A DNA stretch of 64,000 nt from Cedecea neteri (GCF_000758325.1 NZ_CP009459.1:1240001-1304000), one strand, 5' to 3'. Shown: positions 1 to 10,407, numbered from the stretch's first letter. Notes: a model not told the origin generated them from the letters alone. Numbers and translations: made by a program.

Positions 1-557
1 GGTTCTGGTCGGCTTACCTGCGCCCTGACAGGGCATGGCAAAGCGGGGGCGATCAAGGCCACGGATAAATTTTCCAGCATCGAGAAAGCCACGCCAGGCG
101 GAAGGGATTCTGGTTTTCCGGCGATCGCCAGGTCGGCTTCATTGGAATCAACTTTTTCTACCGCATCCGCCGCGTCTCCCGTGGTCAGCTTAATTTCAAC
201 GGAAGGATGTTCAGCCCGGAAGCGGTCCAGAATGGGCGGCAAATGGCTGTATGCGGCGGTCACCGAGCAAAACAGATGCAGCTCTCCGCTCAGGGAAGGA
301 CCTTGCTGGCCAAGCGTGTGGCGCATCTGCTGATATTGCAGCAGCGTGTGCTGGGCAAACTGCCTTAATTGCTCACCGGCTTCGGTCAGCGTCACGGTGC
401 GGTTATCACGCAAAAACAAAGGTTGCCCGAGGTCGTCCTCCAGCCGCTGGATTTGGCGCGAAAGTGTGGACGGTGAGACGTGCATGGCGCGTGCGCTACG
501 CCCAAAATGGCGGCTTTCAGCCAGATGCAGAAAGGTTTTCAGATCGCGTAAATCCAT
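1..557 (-). CDS. ilvY: IlvY, LysR-type activator of ilvC (3' end outside window)
   Basis: The reading frame begins at the ATG at 557 on the minus strand and stays open to the window edge, giving about 185 of the usual ~297 residues. The N-terminus [19 protein letters not shown], followed by the LysR winged helix-turn-helix ([13 protein letters not shown]), matches E. coli IlvY almost residue for residue. The effector domain starts after about residue 90 and is truncated. The family member senses acetolactate or acetohydroxybutyrate and activates the divergently transcribed ilvC. A second in-frame ATG two codons upstream (563) is possible, but the E. coli start corresponds to 557. The missing C-terminus is only an effect of the window boundary. 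Confidence 0.95.
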   Translation of the reverse strand, partial: MDLRDLKTFLHLAESRHFGRSARAMHVSPSTLSRQIQRLEDDLGQPLFLRDNRTVTLTEAGEQLRQFAQHTLLQYQQMRHTLGQQGPSLSGELHLFCSVTAAYSHLPPILDRFRAEHPSVEIKLTTGDAADAVEKVDSNEADLAIAGKPESLPPGVAFSMLENLSVALIAPALPCPVRAQVSRPE

Positions 558-722
558 GGTCATCAAGCCTCGTTTTTGCATTGCAATAATTGCAACGCGA
601 CGTTGTTAATATATCAATTTAAGCAACGCATTTCCTGTCATATAGTGGGTTCATTCCAGGCAGCACGACACGGCTGCAGAGCCCTTACAATAAGCACAAC
701 ACGACACATACGGAGTTCTACG
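558..722. promoter_or_regulatory. ilvY-ilvC divergent control region with IlvY operator-like palindromes
   Basis: Two dyads lie side by side: TTGCAATAATTGCAA (581-595, a perfect palindrome) and CAACG-CGA-CGTTG (593-605), with a further CAACG at 624-628. Tandem operators in the ilvY-ilvC intergenic region are known to bind IlvY in E. coli. The positions fit that arrangement, but assigning the dyads to IlvY is inference. The ilvC leader (about 630-722) ends in a GGAG Shine-Dalgarno just before the ATG at 723. Confidence 0.6.
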
Positions 723-2198
723 ATGGCTAATTATTTCAACACTTTGAACCTGCGTCAGCAGTTAGCGCAGTTGGGTAAATGTCGCTTCATGGGGCGCGAT
801 GAATTCGCCGATGAAGCAAGCTACCTCAAAGGTAAAAAAGTCGTCATCGTCGGCTGCGGTGCTCAGGGTCTTAACCAGGGCCTGAACATGCGCGACTCCG
901 GGCTGGATGTTTCCTATGCCCTGCGTGCGGAAGCTATCGCCGAGAAGCGTGCTTCCTGGCGTAAAGCGACCGAAAACGGTTTCAAAGTGGGTACTTACGA
1001 AGAGCTGATCCCGCAGGCGGATCTGGTTGTTAACCTGACGCCAGACAAACAGCACTCCTCCGTTGTTCAGGCCGTACAGCCGATGATGAAAGACGGCGCG
1101 GCGCTGGGCTACTCCCACGGTTTCAACGTGGTTGAAGTCGGTGAAACCATTCGTAAAGACATCACCGTAGTGATGGTAGCACCTAAGTGCCCGGGCACCG
1201 AAGTGCGTGAAGAATACAAACGTGGTTTTGGTGTGCCAACGCTGATCGCGGTTCACCCTGAAAACGATCCTAAAGGCGAAGGCATGGCGATTGCCAAAGC
1301 CTGGGCTGCAGCAACCGGTGGCCATCGTGCTGGCGTGCTGGAGTCTTCCTTCGTGGCGGAAGTTAAGTCTGACCTGATGGGCGAGCAGACTATCCTGTGC
1401 GGTATGCTGCAGGCCGGTTCTCTGCTGTGCTTCGACAAGCTGGTGGCAGAAGGGACTGATGCTGCGTATGCAGAAAAACTGATTCAATTCGGCTGGGAAA
1501 CCATCACCGAAGCGCTGAAGCAGGGCGGGATCACGCTGATGATGGACCGTCTGTCCAACCCGGCAAAAATCCGCGCTAACGCGCTGTCTGAGCAGCTGAA
1601 AACCATCATGGCTCCGCTGTTCCAGAAACACATGGATGACATCATCTCCGGCGAGTTCTCCTCCGGCATGATGGCTGACTGGGCTAACGATGATAAGAAA
1701 CTGCATACCTGGCGTGAAGAGACCGGCCAGACTGCTTTCGAAACTGCGCCGCAGTTTGAAGGTAAGATTTCCGAGCAGGAATACTTCGATAAAGGCGTGG
1801 TAATGATCGCCATGGTGAAAGCGGGCGTTGAGCTGGCCTTCGAAACCATGGTTGACGCTGGCATCATCGAAGAGTCTGCATACTATGAGTCCCTGCACGA
1901 GCTGCCGCTGATTGCTAACACCATTGCTCGTAAGCGCCTGTACGAAATGAACGTGGTTATTTCTGATACCGCTGAGTACGGTAACTACCTGTTCTCCTAC
2001 GCGGCTGTTCCGCTGCTGAAAGAGTTCATGACCACGCTGCAGCCGGGCGATCTGGGTAAAGAGATCCCAGCCGCTGCGGTAGACAACGCTCAGCTTCGTG
2101 ACGTCAATGAAGCCATTCGCAGCCACGAAATCGAAAAAGTGGGTCAAAAACTGCGTGGCTATATGACTGATATGAAACGCATTGCTGTTGCTGGCTAA
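723..2198 (+). CDS. ilvC: Ketol-acid reductoisomerase (class II)
   Basis: NADPH-dependent isomeroreductase that converts acetolactate and acetohydroxybutyrate to dihydroxy-acids, the second common step of valine and isoleucine synthesis, in the cytoplasm. The 491-residue length equals E. coli IlvC. The Rossmann motif GCGAQG is at residues 44-49, and the magnesium-ligand segment [13 protein letters not shown] is present. The long C-terminal knotted domain is duplicated, as in the class II (enterobacterial) form. I start at the ATG at 723 after GGAG; the frame is open further upstream, but that stretch is the operator region. The gene is divergent from its activator ilvY and ends in a strong terminator. 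Confidence 0.98.
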   Translation: MANYFNTLNLRQQLAQLGKCRFMGRDEFADEASYLKGKKVVIVGCGAQGLNQGLNMRDSGLDVSYALRAEAIAEKRASWRKATENGFKVGTYEELIPQADLVVNLTPDKQHSSVVQAVQPMMKDGAALGYSHGFNVVEVGETIRKDITVVMVAPKCPGTEVREEYKRGFGVPTLIAVHPENDPKGEGMAIAKAWAAATGGHRAGVLESSFVAEVKSDLMGEQTILCGMLQAGSLLCFDKLVAEGTDAAYAEKLIQFGWETITEALKQGGITLMMDRLSNPAKIRANALSEQLKTIMAPLFQKHMDDIISGEFSSGMMADWANDDKKLHTWREETGQTAFETAPQFEGKISEQEYFDKGVVMIAMVKAGVELAFETMVDAGIIEESAYYESLHELPLIANTIARKRLYEMNVVISDTAEYGNYLFSYAAVPLLKEFMTTLQPGDLGKEIPAAAVDNAQLRDVNEAIRSHEIEKVGQKLRGYMTDMKRIAVAG

Positions 2199-2213
2199 TG
2201 TGTTTTTGAAATG

Positions 2214-2239
2214 AAAAAGGCGCTTCGGCGCCTTTTTTT
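2214..2239 (+). terminator. ilvC intrinsic terminator
   Basis: Stem AAAAAGGCGC / GCGCCTTTTTTT with a TTCG tetraloop, followed by T residues, starting 16 nt after the ilvC stop codon. Confidence 0.9.
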
Positions 2240-2251
2240 GTGTCTGCTATC

Positions 2252-2289
2252 TTGCCGCCTCTCTTTTTATGTAATATTGTAAGTTACAT
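2252..2289 (+). promoter_or_regulatory. Predicted promoter and autoregulatory palindrome of the Rrf2-type gene
   Basis: ATGTAA-N9-TTACAT (2269-2289) is a perfect 6-bp inverted repeat whose right arm includes the first two bases of the proposed start codon at 2288. It overlaps a candidate promoter: -35 TTGCCG at 2252-2257, 17-bp spacer, -10 TATTGT at 2275-2280. Rrf2 proteins typically repress their own operon by binding such dyads. The predicted transcription start (~2287) would leave almost no 5' leader. All of this is inferred from sequence. Confidence 0.5.
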
Positions 2290-2728
2290 GAAAATAAATA
2301 ACTCCTTCTCAGCAACTTTGCACATCCTGCTTCACCTCGAGCAGATGGACAAACCGCTCACATCGGAACAAATGGCCGCCTTTATCGACGGCAATCCGGC
2401 GTTTATCCGTAAAGTGCTCGCCGGTCTGCGCGAGAACAACATCGTCTGCTCAACCAAAGGCCACCACGGCGGCTGGAGGCTCTGCCGCCCGGCTAGCGAA
2501 GTGACGCTGCTGGATATTTATCTGGCGCTGGGATCGCCGGGTCTGTTTGCGCTAGGTAACCGCAATGAAAATCCGCAATGCCTGGTGGAGCAGGGAGTCA
2601 ATCGAGTGATGTCCGAGACGTTTACCGCCGCTGAAGAGCTGGTGCTGGCGCGGTTTAAAAGCCTGACGTTGCAAGATATCGGGAGCGAATTTATTAGCTA
2701 TTTCAATGAAAAGGGGCACGAGGAATGA
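2288..2728 (+). CDS. Rrf2-family transcriptional regulator
   Basis: 146 residues. The N-terminus MKINNSFSATLHILLHLEQ is typical of Rrf2 proteins, and the winged helix (about 22-65) includes LTSEQMAAFIDGNPAFIRK and the wing GHHGGWRL. The three-cysteine Fe-S cluster motif of IscR/NsrR is absent: only scattered single cysteines are seen (LCRP, QCLVE). It is therefore closer to the YwnA-like, cofactor-free or thiol-type members, and its signal is unknown. I chose the ATG at 2288 because family proteins begin there; a GTG at 2240 in the same frame would put the N-terminus in the ilvC terminator. No Shine-Dalgarno precedes 2288. The stop overlaps the next gene by ATGA, so the two form an operon. 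E. coli has no gene here. Confidence 0.85.
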   Translation: MKINNSFSATLHILLHLEQMDKPLTSEQMAAFIDGNPAFIRKVLAGLRENNIVCSTKGHHGGWRLCRPASEVTLLDIYLALGSPGLFALGNRNENPQCLVEQGVNRVMSETFTAAEELVLARFKSLTLQDIGSEFISYFNEKGHEE

Positions 2729-3102
2729 TTTCAACCTTAACCACGGATCTGCCAGTTTGTCTGATGATCGCCCTGGCCGCCGCCAGTATTTCAATGACGA
2801 TAACCCAAACTGAACTGTTTGCAGGATTGCGCAGCTGGACGGCGAAAAAGCATGCGATGCTGGGCCATCTCTTTCAATGTTTCTACTGCCTTAGCCACTG
2901 GGTCGTGTTTGCCGGTATGCTGATTTACCGCCCCTATTTGCTGCACAGCGGGATGCCGGTGATCGACTGGATTATGACGGCGTTTATTACCCTCACGCTG
3001 ACCACTTTCGTTAACGGCATTATTTTTAAAGTGTTCCAGATGGCGGTCGGCACGCATTTGCTGAAGCATGAAGCCCAGCAGACGCTGCAGTCGACAAAAT
3101 AA
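2725..3102 (+). CDS. Small membrane protein with CxxC motif, DUF1360-like
   Basis: 125 residues with three hydrophobic segments (about residues 8-28, 46-66 and 78-105) and a cysteine pair, QCFYCLSHWV, at the start of the second. This CxYCLxxW pattern resembles DUF1360 proteins; I make that link from memory of the motif, not from a search. It starts at ATG 2725, overlapping the Rrf2 gene by 4 bp, with a Shine-Dalgarno (AAGGGG) 8 nt upstream. Co-transcription suggests the regulator controls it. Function unknown; a thiol- or metal-dependent role is only a guess from the CxxC. Confidence 0.75.
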   Translation: MISTLTTDLPVCLMIALAAASISMTITQTELFAGLRSWTAKKHAMLGHLFQCFYCLSHWVVFAGMLIYRPYLLHSGMPVIDWIMTAFITLTLTTFVNGIIFKVFQMAVGTHLLKHEAQQTLQSTK

Positions 3103-3105
3103 AGA

Positions 3106-3128
3106 AAAGGCCGGATATCCCGGCCTTT
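3106..3128. terminator. Terminator between the DUF1360-like gene and ppiC
   Basis: AAAGGCCGG-ATATC-CCGGCCTTT lies in the convergent gap. Read on the minus strand it is followed by TTTTCTTT, so it best serves ppiC. On the plus strand only three T residues follow. Confidence 0.75.
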
Positions 3129-3131
3129 AGC

Positions 3132-3464
<333 letters not shown>

Positions 3465-3496
3465 TTATCCCCTCCTGACTTTCATTGAGTGACCGT

Positions 3497-5518
3497 ATGC
3501 GTTTAAACCCTGGCCAACAACAAGCCGTCGAATTTGTCACCGGACCCTGCCTGGTTTTGGCCGGAGCGGGCTCGGGTAAAACGCGCGTTATCACCAATAA
3601 AATTGCGCATCTGATTCGTGAAAGTGGCTATCAGGCACGGCAGATCGCGGCGGTGACCTTTACCAATAAGGCCGCACGCGAAATGAAAGAGCGTGTTTCG
3701 CAGACGCTGGGGCGCAAAGAGGCACGCGGATTGATGATCTCAACTTTCCACACGCTGGGGTTAGAGATTATCAAGCGTGAATATGCGGCCTTGGGGATGA
3801 AATCTAATTTCTCGCTGTTTGACGATACCGATCAGACCGCATTGCTAAAAGAGCTAACTGAAGGCCTGTTAGAAAACGATAAGGTGGTGCTTCAGCAGCT
3901 GATCTCGACGATCTCCAACTGGAAGAACGGCTTGCTGTCTCCGGCGCAGGCCGCCGTTCAGGCGAAGGGCGAACGGGATCGTATTTTTGCCCATTGCTAC
4001 GGGCTTTACGATACTCATCTGAAGTCCTGCAACGTACTGGACTTTGACGATCTCATCTTGCTGCCAACGTTGCTGCTGCAGCGCAATGCAGAAGTTCGGG
4101 AACGCTGGCAAAACCGTATTCGCTATCTGCTGGTGGACGAATACCAGGATACCAACACCAGCCAGTACGAGCTGGTAAAGCTGCTGGTTGGCGCGCGGGC
4201 GCGCTTTACCGTTGTAGGCGACGATGACCAGTCTATTTACTCCTGGCGCGGGGCGAACCCGCAAAACCTGGTTCTGCTGAGCAAAGATTTTCCGGCGCTG
4301 CAGGTGATCAAGCTTGAGCAGAACTACCGGTCATCCCGCCGGATTTTGAATGCGGCCAATATTCTAATCGCCAACAATCCGCACGTTTTTGAGAAGCGAC
4401 TTTTCTCTGAGCTTGAACACGGCGCAGAATTGAAAGTCGTGACGGCGAATCATGAAGAACATGAGGCCGAACGCGTCACCGGCGAGCTGATTGCTCACCA
4501 CTTTATTAATAAAACCAACTATAAAGATTACGCGATTCTGTACCGCGGCAATCACCAGTCGCGGGTGTTCGAAAAGATGCTGATGCAAAACCGCATCCCG
4601 TATCGTATCTCCGGCGGCACTTCATTCTTCTCTCGCCCGGAAATTAAAGATCTGCTCGCCTACCTGCGAGTGTTAACGAACCCGGATGATGACAGCGCGT
4701 TTCTGCGTATTGTGAACACACCCAAGCGCGAAATTGGCCCGGCAACGCTGCAAAAGCTTGGCGAGTGGGCGATGCAGCGCAATAAAGGCCTGTTTACCGC
4801 CAGCTTCGACATGGGGTTAAGCCAGACGCTAAGCGGGCGCGGCCTTGATGCGTTGCAGCGTTTTACCCACTGGCTGCGGGACGTGGCAACGCTTGCCGAG
4901 CGCGAGCCGGTGGCCGCCGTACGAGACCTGATCCACGGCATCGACTACGAAAGCTGGCTGTATGAAACCTCGCCCAGCCCGAAAGCTGCCGAAATGCGGA
5001 TGAAAAACGTTAACCAGCTTTTCAGCTGGATGACCGAGATGCTTGAAGGCAATGACCTGAATGAGCCGATGACGTTAATCCAGGTGGTGACGCGTTTTAC
5101 TCTGCGCGACATGATGGAGCGTGGTGAAAGCGAAGAAGAGGCCGATCAGGTTCAGTTGATGACCCTGCATGCTTCGAAGGGGCTGGAATTCCCCTATGTC
5201 TACCTTGTGGGCATGGAAGAAGGGATCCTGCCGCACCAAAGCAGCATCGACGAAGATAACGTGGATGAGGAGCGCCGCCTGGCTTACGTGGGGATTACCC
5301 GGGCGCAAAAAGAACTGACGTTTACGCTGTGCCGGGAGCGGCGGCAGTATGGCGAGCTGGTACGGCCTGAACCAAGCCGGTTCCTGATGGAGCTGCCACA
5401 GGATGATTTGAGCTGGGAAACGGAGCGGAAAGTGGTTTCTGCCGAAGAGCGGATGCAAAAAGGGCAGAGTAATGTGGCCAACATCCGCGAGATGCTGGCC
5501 AAAGCGCGTAAAAGCTAG
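3497..5518 (+). CDS. rep: ATP-dependent DNA helicase Rep
   Basis: Superfamily 1A 3'-5' helicase that helps replication forks pass protein blocks and restarts stalled forks through DnaB. The 673-residue length equals E. coli Rep. Walker A GAGSGKT is at 23-29, the Walker B segment [10 protein letters not shown] follows, and later come motif [32 protein letters not shown] and VGITRAQ. The ATG at 3497 corresponds to the E. coli start; a TTG 12 bp upstream is less likely. The stop codon (5516-5518) lies 1 nt from the stop of the convergent gppA, with no terminator hairpin between them. Confidence 0.98.
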   Translation: MRLNPGQQQAVEFVTGPCLVLAGAGSGKTRVITNKIAHLIRESGYQARQIAAVTFTNKAAREMKERVSQTLGRKEARGLMISTFHTLGLEIIKREYAALGMKSNFSLFDDTDQTALLKELTEGLLENDKVVLQQLISTISNWKNGLLSPAQAAVQAKGERDRIFAHCYGLYDTHLKSCNVLDFDDLILLPTLLLQRNAEVRERWQNRIRYLLVDEYQDTNTSQYELVKLLVGARARFTVVGDDDQSIYSWRGANPQNLVLLSKDFPALQVIKLEQNYRSSRRILNAANILIANNPHVFEKRLFSELEHGAELKVVTANHEEHEAERVTGELIAHHFINKTNYKDYAILYRGNHQSRVFEKMLMQNRIPYRISGGTSFFSRPEIKDLLAYLRVLTNPDDDSAFLRIVNTPKREIGPATLQKLGEWAMQRNKGLFTASFDMGLSQTLSGRGLDALQRFTHWLRDVATLAEREPVAAVRDLIHGIDYESWLYETSPSPKAAEMRMKNVNQLFSWMTEMLEGNDLNEPMTLIQVVTRFTLRDMMERGESEEEADQVQLMTLHASKGLEFPYVYLVGMEEGILPHQSSIDEDNVDEERRLAYVGITRAQKELTFTLCRERRQYGELVRPEPSRFLMELPQDDLSWETERKVVSAEERMQKGQSNVANIREMLAKARKS

Positions 5519-5519
5519 A

Positions 5520-7004
5520 TTAATTGACGCTGAGCGGCCAGTGAACGTAGCTCTGCCAGAGTTTTTCCTGTTCCAGTAGTTCGGCACCGAGAGGGTGGCA
5601 GGCAAGCCAGGTGTTGGGCAATGCCAGATGCAGGGTTTCGCCGTCGGCCTGCAGTTTAATCTCGGGCAGAATATCGTCTCTGCGGCGATTTGCGAAAATA
5701 ATCGCCAGACGTAACAGACGGCAGAGTCTTTCCGCCACGCGCGGCGGGACAGCGTTTTGCTGGTGGAGCGAAGAGAGATCGACAGGATTGGTCTGGTTAA
5801 GCAGCAGCGTTGCCAGCAATTTTTTCTGCGCGGGCGTGTATCCCGGCAAATCCAGGTTTCTCACCAGATAGGCTGCATGCTGCGGGGCATGTTTAAAATC
5901 TATGCTTAAGCCAATTTCATGCAGCAGGGCGCTGCTCGCCAGCATCTGTTGACTGAGTGGATCCAGCCCCCAGGGTTCTGCGATTTGCGAAGCAAAATTC
6001 TGCGCAAGCTGCTCCACGCGAGCCGCCTGGCTGGTATCCACCATAAAACGGCGCTGAACGTTACGGAGCGTTCTCTGGCGAATCTCCTGGTCCACCGCAA
6101 GATGCAGCATGCCATAAACCAAACCTTCACGCAGCGCGCCGCCTGCAAGCGTCATGCATTCAATATCAAGCTGTTGGAAGATAGCGATGAGAATGGCCAG
6201 ACCGCTTGGGAAAACCAGCGCCCGCTCAAGCGTGAGGCCTTCAATTTCCAGCTCTTCCAACCGGCCGCACTGAATTGCTCGCTGTTTTAGCTGCTGAAGT
6301 TTTGCCAGGGTAATGCGTTCATCCATCCCCTGCGCCATCATGATTTCCTGCAGCGCCTGCACGGTTCCTGATGCACCAACACAAATTTTCCAGCCGTGGC
6401 TTTTAAGCTCGGCAATGACCGGGCTGAGCACTTCTGCAGCCGCCGCTTCTGCCGCGGCGAAGTTTTCCTGAGCGAGATTTCTGTCGCTAAAGAAACGTTC
6501 CAGCCACGTGACACAACCCATTGAGAGGCTGAATAACGCGGTTGTTTGCGCCCCGGTGCCCGTCACCAGCTCTGTACTGGCACCGCCGATGTCAACGACC
6601 AGGCGGCGATCGTCGCCGCCGGTAGTGTGGGCAACGCCCTGATAGATCAGGCGGGCTTCTTCTTCACCGCGAATAACCTGCACCGGGCAACCCAGGATTT
6701 CCTGCGCCTTTTGCAAAAAAACATCGGCATTAACGGCGAGACGCAGCGTGGCCGTAGCCACAACGCGAATTTGATTCTGAGGGATATCCTGGAGTCGTTC
6801 GGCAAACAAGCGCAGGCATTGCCAGCCGCGCTCCATGGCTTCCGGGGAGAGAACGCACTCGCTGTTGAGGCCAGCAGCGAGGCGAACTTTTCGCTTAATG
6901 CGGGTCAGGGTTTGTATGCTTCCTGCCACCTCACGCACAACCAACATATGAAAACTGTTAGAACCCAGATCAATTGCTGCATAGAGTGAGGCGGTACTTA
7001 GCAT
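5520..7004 (-). CDS. gppA: Guanosine-5'-triphosphate,3'-diphosphate pyrophosphatase
   Basis: Converts pppGpp to ppGpp and can also hydrolyse polyphosphate, so it tunes the stringent response. 494 residues, as in E. coli. The Ppx/GppA actin-like ATPase fold is marked by [11 protein letters not shown] near residue 12, [10 protein letters not shown] near 145 and GASGTVQAL. An HD-like C-terminal domain carries [16 protein letters not shown]. It lies 6 bp downstream of rhlB and is probably co-transcribed with it. The C-terminal domain diverges more from E. coli than the ATPase core. Confidence 0.97.
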   Translation of the reverse strand: MLSTASLYAAIDLGSNSFHMLVVREVAGSIQTLTRIKRKVRLAAGLNSECVLSPEAMERGWQCLRLFAERLQDIPQNQIRVVATATLRLAVNADVFLQKAQEILGCPVQVIRGEEEARLIYQGVAHTTGGDDRRLVVDIGGASTELVTGTGAQTTALFSLSMGCVTWLERFFSDRNLAQENFAAAEAAAAEVLSPVIAELKSHGWKICVGASGTVQALQEIMMAQGMDERITLAKLQQLKQRAIQCGRLEELEIEGLTLERALVFPSGLAILIAIFQQLDIECMTLAGGALREGLVYGMLHLAVDQEIRQRTLRNVQRRFMVDTSQAARVEQLAQNFASQIAEPWGLDPLSQQMLASSALLHEIGLSIDFKHAPQHAAYLVRNLDLPGYTPAQKKLLATLLLNQTNPVDLSSLHQQNAVPPRVAERLCRLLRLAIIFANRRRDDILPEIKLQADGETLHLALPNTWLACHPLGAELLEQEKLWQSYVHWPLSVN

Positions 7005-7010
7005 AGATTT

Positions 7011-8279
7011 TTAACCTGCGCGACGACGATTACCACGAGGAGCACCACCGCGGCGTGGACCGTTGCCTGGGCGGCTGCGGGTCAGACGTTTTGGCGGTGG
7101 GAACTCATTTAACAGTGCTTCAGCGTTATATTTGCTCACCGGAATGGCGTGGCCAATATAGGTTTCAATCGCCGACAGGTTCAGCGCGTAGTCTTCACAT
7201 GCCAGGCTGATGGAATGACCGCTTGCCCCGGCACGACCGGTACGGCCGATGCGGTGAACGTAATCTTCACAGTCGTCCGGTAGATCGTAGTTAAATACGT
7301 GGGTCACCGCTGGGATGTGCAGACCGCGAGCCGCCACGTCAGTTGCGACCAGAATATCCAAATCGCCACGAGTAAATTCTTCCAGAATACGCAGGCGTTT
7401 TTTCTGTGCGACATCACCGGTTAGCAAACCAACTCGGTGACCATCGGCAGCCAGATGGCCCCAGATATCTTCACAGCGATGTTTAGTGTTAGCGAAGATG
7501 ATGGCACGGTCCGGCCATTCTTCTTCGAGCAGCGTTTGCAGCAGACGCATTTTCTCTTCGTTAGAAGGATAGAAAAGCTCTTCTTTAATACGGTGGCCAG
7601 TTCTCTGCTCGGGCTCAACTTCCACATATTCCGCGTTGTTCATTTGCTCGAAAGCCAGTTCACGTACGCGGTAGGAAAGTGTGGCTGAGAACAGCATATT
7701 CAGGCGCTGGGTTACCGGCGGCATGCGGCGGAACAGCCAACGAATATCTTTAATAAAGCCGAGATCGTACATGCGATCCGCTTCATCCAGGACCACAACC
7801 TGAATCGCGCCCAGGTTAATGTGATTTTGTTTGGCGTAATCGATCAGTCGGCCGGTGGTGCCGATCAAAATATCGACGCCGCTTTCCAGCACTTTCAGCT
7901 GTTTGTCATAGCCGTCGCCGCCATAGGCAAGGCCAAGTTTCAGGCCAGTCGCCTGAGCTAACGGTTCTGCATCAGAGTGAATCTGTACCGCTAACTCGCG
8001 GGTTGGCGCCATAATCAAGGCGCGCGGTTGATTCACCTGACGGTTCTCTGGAACCGGGTGAGAAAGTAAATAGTGGAACGTGGACGTCAGAAACGCCATC
8101 GTTTTGCCTGTACCGGTTTGCGCCTGCCCTGCAACGTCACGATTCGCCAGAGTCAGCGGAAGTGCCAGTGCCTGAATTGGGGTGCAGTTATGGAACCCTT
8201 TATTTTCAAGGGCTTCAATCACCTTAGGGTGCAGGGCGAAGTCGGAAAACTTCTTTTCGGTCAAATGTGTTTTGCTCAT
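7011..8279 (-). CDS. rhlB: DEAD-box RNA helicase RhlB
   Basis: ATP-dependent RNA helicase of the RNA degradosome; it binds RNase E and unwinds structured RNA for PNPase. 422 residues (E. coli 421). The Q-motif region [10 protein letters not shown] is followed by Walker A AQTGTGKT at 53-60, PTRELA, DEAD within [17 protein letters not shown], and [10 protein letters not shown]. The tail is a basic Arg/Gly/Pro extension, typical of RhlB. It is divergent from trxA and sits upstream of gppA with a 6-bp gap. Confidence 0.97.
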   Translation of the reverse strand: MSKTHLTEKKFSDFALHPKVIEALENKGFHNCTPIQALALPLTLANRDVAGQAQTGTGKTMAFLTSTFHYLLSHPVPENRQVNQPRALIMAPTRELAVQIHSDAEPLAQATGLKLGLAYGGDGYDKQLKVLESGVDILIGTTGRLIDYAKQNHINLGAIQVVVLDEADRMYDLGFIKDIRWLFRRMPPVTQRLNMLFSATLSYRVRELAFEQMNNAEYVEVEPEQRTGHRIKEELFYPSNEEKMRLLQTLLEEEWPDRAIIFANTKHRCEDIWGHLAADGHRVGLLTGDVAQKKRLRILEEFTRGDLDILVATDVAARGLHIPAVTHVFNYDLPDDCEDYVHRIGRTGRAGASGHSISLACEDYALNLSAIETYIGHAIPVSKYNAEALLNEFPPPKRLTRSRPGNGPRRGGAPRGNRRRAG

Positions 8280-8410
8280 AGTGTGGTAGAATATCAGTTT
8301 ACTATTGCTTTACGAAAGCACATCCGTTGAAATAAACCGGGTGAAATAAAGTCACCCCAAGTTGGTTAATGCTACACCAACAAGGTAGACATAATCCTGT
8401 GGAGTTGAAC
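8280..8410. promoter_or_regulatory. rhlB-trxA divergent intergenic region
   Basis: 131 bp holding both 5' regions. Two small dyads lie in the trxA leader (GGTGA..TCACC near 8340-8356 and GTTGGT..ACCAAC at 8361-8381), followed by the GGAG Shine-Dalgarno just before the trxA ATG. I cannot place a convincing -35/-10 pair. Confidence 0.4.
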
Positions 8411-8740
8411 ATGAGCGATAAAATTATTCACCTGACTGACAGCAGTTTCGACACGGACGTGCTTCAAGCTGAAGGGTTGATTCTGGTTGATTTCTGGGCA
8501 GAGTGGTGCGGTCCATGCAAAATGATCGCCCCGATTCTCGATGAGATCGCTGATGAATATCAGGGCAAAATCACCGTAGCTAAGCTGAACATCGACCAGA
8601 ACCCGGGTACGGCGCCGAAGTATGGCATCCGTGGTATCCCAACCCTGTTGCTGTTCAAAAATGGCGAAGTCGCTGCGACCAAAGTGGGTGCGCTGTCTAA
8701 AGGCCAGTTAAAAGAGTTCCTCGACGCTAATCTGGCATAA
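8411..8740 (+). CDS. trxA: Thioredoxin 1
   Basis: 109-residue general disulfide reductase of the cytoplasm, reduced by thioredoxin reductase; it supports ribonucleotide reductase, PAPS reductase and others. The active site WCGPC is intact (cysteines 33 and 36 counting Met), as are the cis-proline IRGIPT and the buried Asp in VDFWAEW. I chose ATG 8411 for its GTGGAG Shine-Dalgarno and agreement with E. coli; the longer open frame upstream is leader sequence. It precedes the rho leader. Confidence 0.98.
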   Translation: MSDKIIHLTDSSFDTDVLQAEGLILVDFWAEWCGPCKMIAPILDEIADEYQGKITVAKLNIDQNPGTAPKYGIRGIPTLLLFKNGEVAATKVGALSKGQLKEFLDANLA

Positions 8741-9101
8741 TGGAATCTCAGCCGGTGCGTGCTGCACTTGCATTTTTTTGCGAGCTGCTGGACGCCCGGC
8801 GTCACACATGCTAAGTTACCTATGACTTCGCTTTAAACTTGCCCTTAAGTTTGAATCTTTGTATTACCTTAATGCTTCCCGTTCGCTGTCAAATCAACTC
8901 TCTTTTACAGCAATCACAACGGACGCATAACCGAATTCGGGCTTATCACCCATTCCGTCTCGTCGTTTCAGTTCTGCGTTTTTCCTATGACCAGGCAGCG
9001 ATCAGACATGTGTGGTAGCCATTAAACAGGCATGGATGACCCTGCCATACCATTCACGAAACTAAGTTCGAGATTTACCCCGAGTTTAAGAACCCACCAT
9101 T
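8741..9101 (+). promoter_or_regulatory. rho leader region (attenuator; possible leader ORFs)
   Basis: 361 bp between trxA and rho. In E. coli this segment carries the rho promoter, the rhoL leader ORF and a Rho-dependent autogenous attenuator. Here one frame ends ..PMTRQRSDM.. (stop at 9023-9025), resembling the end of RhoL, but I find no ATG/GTG/TTG in that frame at the expected 5' end; only MTRQRSDMCGSH (8987-9025) would be read from an ATG. A different frame gives a 48-codon ORF (8872-9018) without a Shine-Dalgarno. I therefore annotate the region, not a leader gene. Confidence 0.6.
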
Positions 9102-10361
9102 ATGAATCTTACCGAATTAAAGAATACGCCGGTTTCTGAGCTGATTACTCTCGGCGAAAATATGGGGCTGGAAAACCAAGCCCGCATGCGCAAGCAGGAC
9201 ATCATTTTCTCCATCCTGAAGCAACACGCTAAGAGTGGCGAAGATATCTTTGGTGACGGTGTGCTGGAGATACTGCAGGATGGATTTGGTTTCCTCCGTT
9301 CCGCAGACAGCTCCTACCTCGCCGGCCCCGACGACATCTACGTTTCTCCCAGCCAAATCCGCCGTTTCAACCTCCGCACAGGGGATACCATCTCCGGTAA
9401 GATTCGTCCGCCAAAAGAAGGTGAACGCTACTTTGCGCTGCTGAAGGTTAACGAAGTTAACTACGATAAGCCGGAAAACGCCCGTAGCAAGATCCTGTTT
9501 GAAAACTTAACGCCTCTGCATGCAAACTCTCGTCTGCGTATGGAGCGTGGTAACGGTTCTACCGAAGACTTAACCGCGCGTGTACTGGATCTGGCATCGC
9601 CAATTGGTCGCGGCCAGCGTGGTCTGATCGTGGCACCGCCAAAAGCCGGTAAAACCATGCTGCTGCAGAACATCGCGCAGAGCATTGCCTATAACCACCC
9701 AGACTGTGTACTGATGGTACTGCTGATCGACGAACGTCCAGAAGAAGTGACCGAGATGCAGCGTCTGGTTAAAGGTGAAGTTGTGGCTTCTACCTTTGAT
9801 GAGCCGGCTTCTCGCCACGTTCAGGTTGCTGAAATGGTTATCGAGAAGGCAAAACGTCTGGTTGAACATAAGAAAGACGTTATCATTCTGCTCGATTCCA
9901 TCACTCGTCTGGCGCGTGCCTACAACACCGTTGTTCCGGCATCGGGTAAAGTCCTGACTGGTGGTGTGGATGCGAACGCCCTGCACCGTCCAAAACGCTT
10001 CTTCGGTGCTGCACGTAACGTGGAAGAGGGCGGTAGCCTGACCATTATCGCCACCGCGCTTATCGATACCGGCTCTAAAATGGATGAAGTCATCTACGAA
10101 GAGTTTAAAGGCACAGGTAACATGGAACTGCATCTGTCCCGTAAGATCGCTGAAAAACGCGTCTTCCCGGCCATCGATTACAACCGTTCCGGTACGCGTA
10201 AAGAAGAGCTGCTTACCACGCAGGAAGAACTGCAGAAAATGTGGATTCTCCGTAAAATCATTCACCCAATGGGTGAAATTGATGCCATGGAATTCCTCAT
10301 CAACAAGTTGGCGATGACCAAAACAAACGATGACTTCTTCGACATGATGAAGCGCTCGTAA
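9102..10361 (+). CDS. rho: Transcription termination factor Rho
   Basis: Hexameric RNA-dependent ATPase that releases RNA polymerase at Rho-dependent terminators. 419 residues, equal to E. coli. The N-terminal helical domain and the OSB-fold primary RNA-binding site (about 48-118, with GFGFLR and [19 protein letters not shown]) are present. Walker A PPKAGKT is at 179-185, Walker [11 protein letters not shown] follows, and the Q- and R-loop regions lie in [14 protein letters not shown]. It is the first of several transcript-level regulators in the window, the other clear one being RfaH. Confidence 0.99.
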   Translation: MNLTELKNTPVSELITLGENMGLENQARMRKQDIIFSILKQHAKSGEDIFGDGVLEILQDGFGFLRSADSSYLAGPDDIYVSPSQIRRFNLRTGDTISGKIRPPKEGERYFALLKVNEVNYDKPENARSKILFENLTPLHANSRLRMERGNGSTEDLTARVLDLASPIGRGQRGLIVAPPKAGKTMLLQNIAQSIAYNHPDCVLMVLLIDERPEEVTEMQRLVKGEVVASTFDEPASRHVQVAEMVIEKAKRLVEHKKDVIILLDSITRLARAYNTVVPASGKVLTGGVDANALHRPKRFFGAARNVEEGGSLTIIATALIDTGSKMDEVIYEEFKGTGNMELHLSRKIAEKRVFPAIDYNRSGTRKEELLTTQEELQKMWILRKIIHPMGEIDAMEFLINKLAMTKTNDDFFDMMKRS

Positions 10362-10378
10362 GCAACAAAAACTCGGGG

Positions 10379-10407
10379 AACGCCACGCTTAGTCGTGGCG
10401 TTTTTCT
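10379..10407 (+). terminator. rho intrinsic terminator
   Basis: AACGCCACG-CTTAGT-CGTGGCGTT followed by TTTCTTTT, 18 nt after the rho stop. Confidence 0.9.

Noticed and set aside
762-2147. Long minus-strand ORF (461 codons) opposite ilvC
   Set aside because: Shadow of a highly biased coding gene; ilvC on the plus strand is certain and the antisense product resembles no family.
10026-10036. ops-like element (GGCGGTAGC) in rho, possible RfaH recruitment site
   Set aside because: It lacks the conserved GT end of ops (GGCGGTAGCGT), lies deep inside a coding region and encodes the conserved Rho residues GGS.
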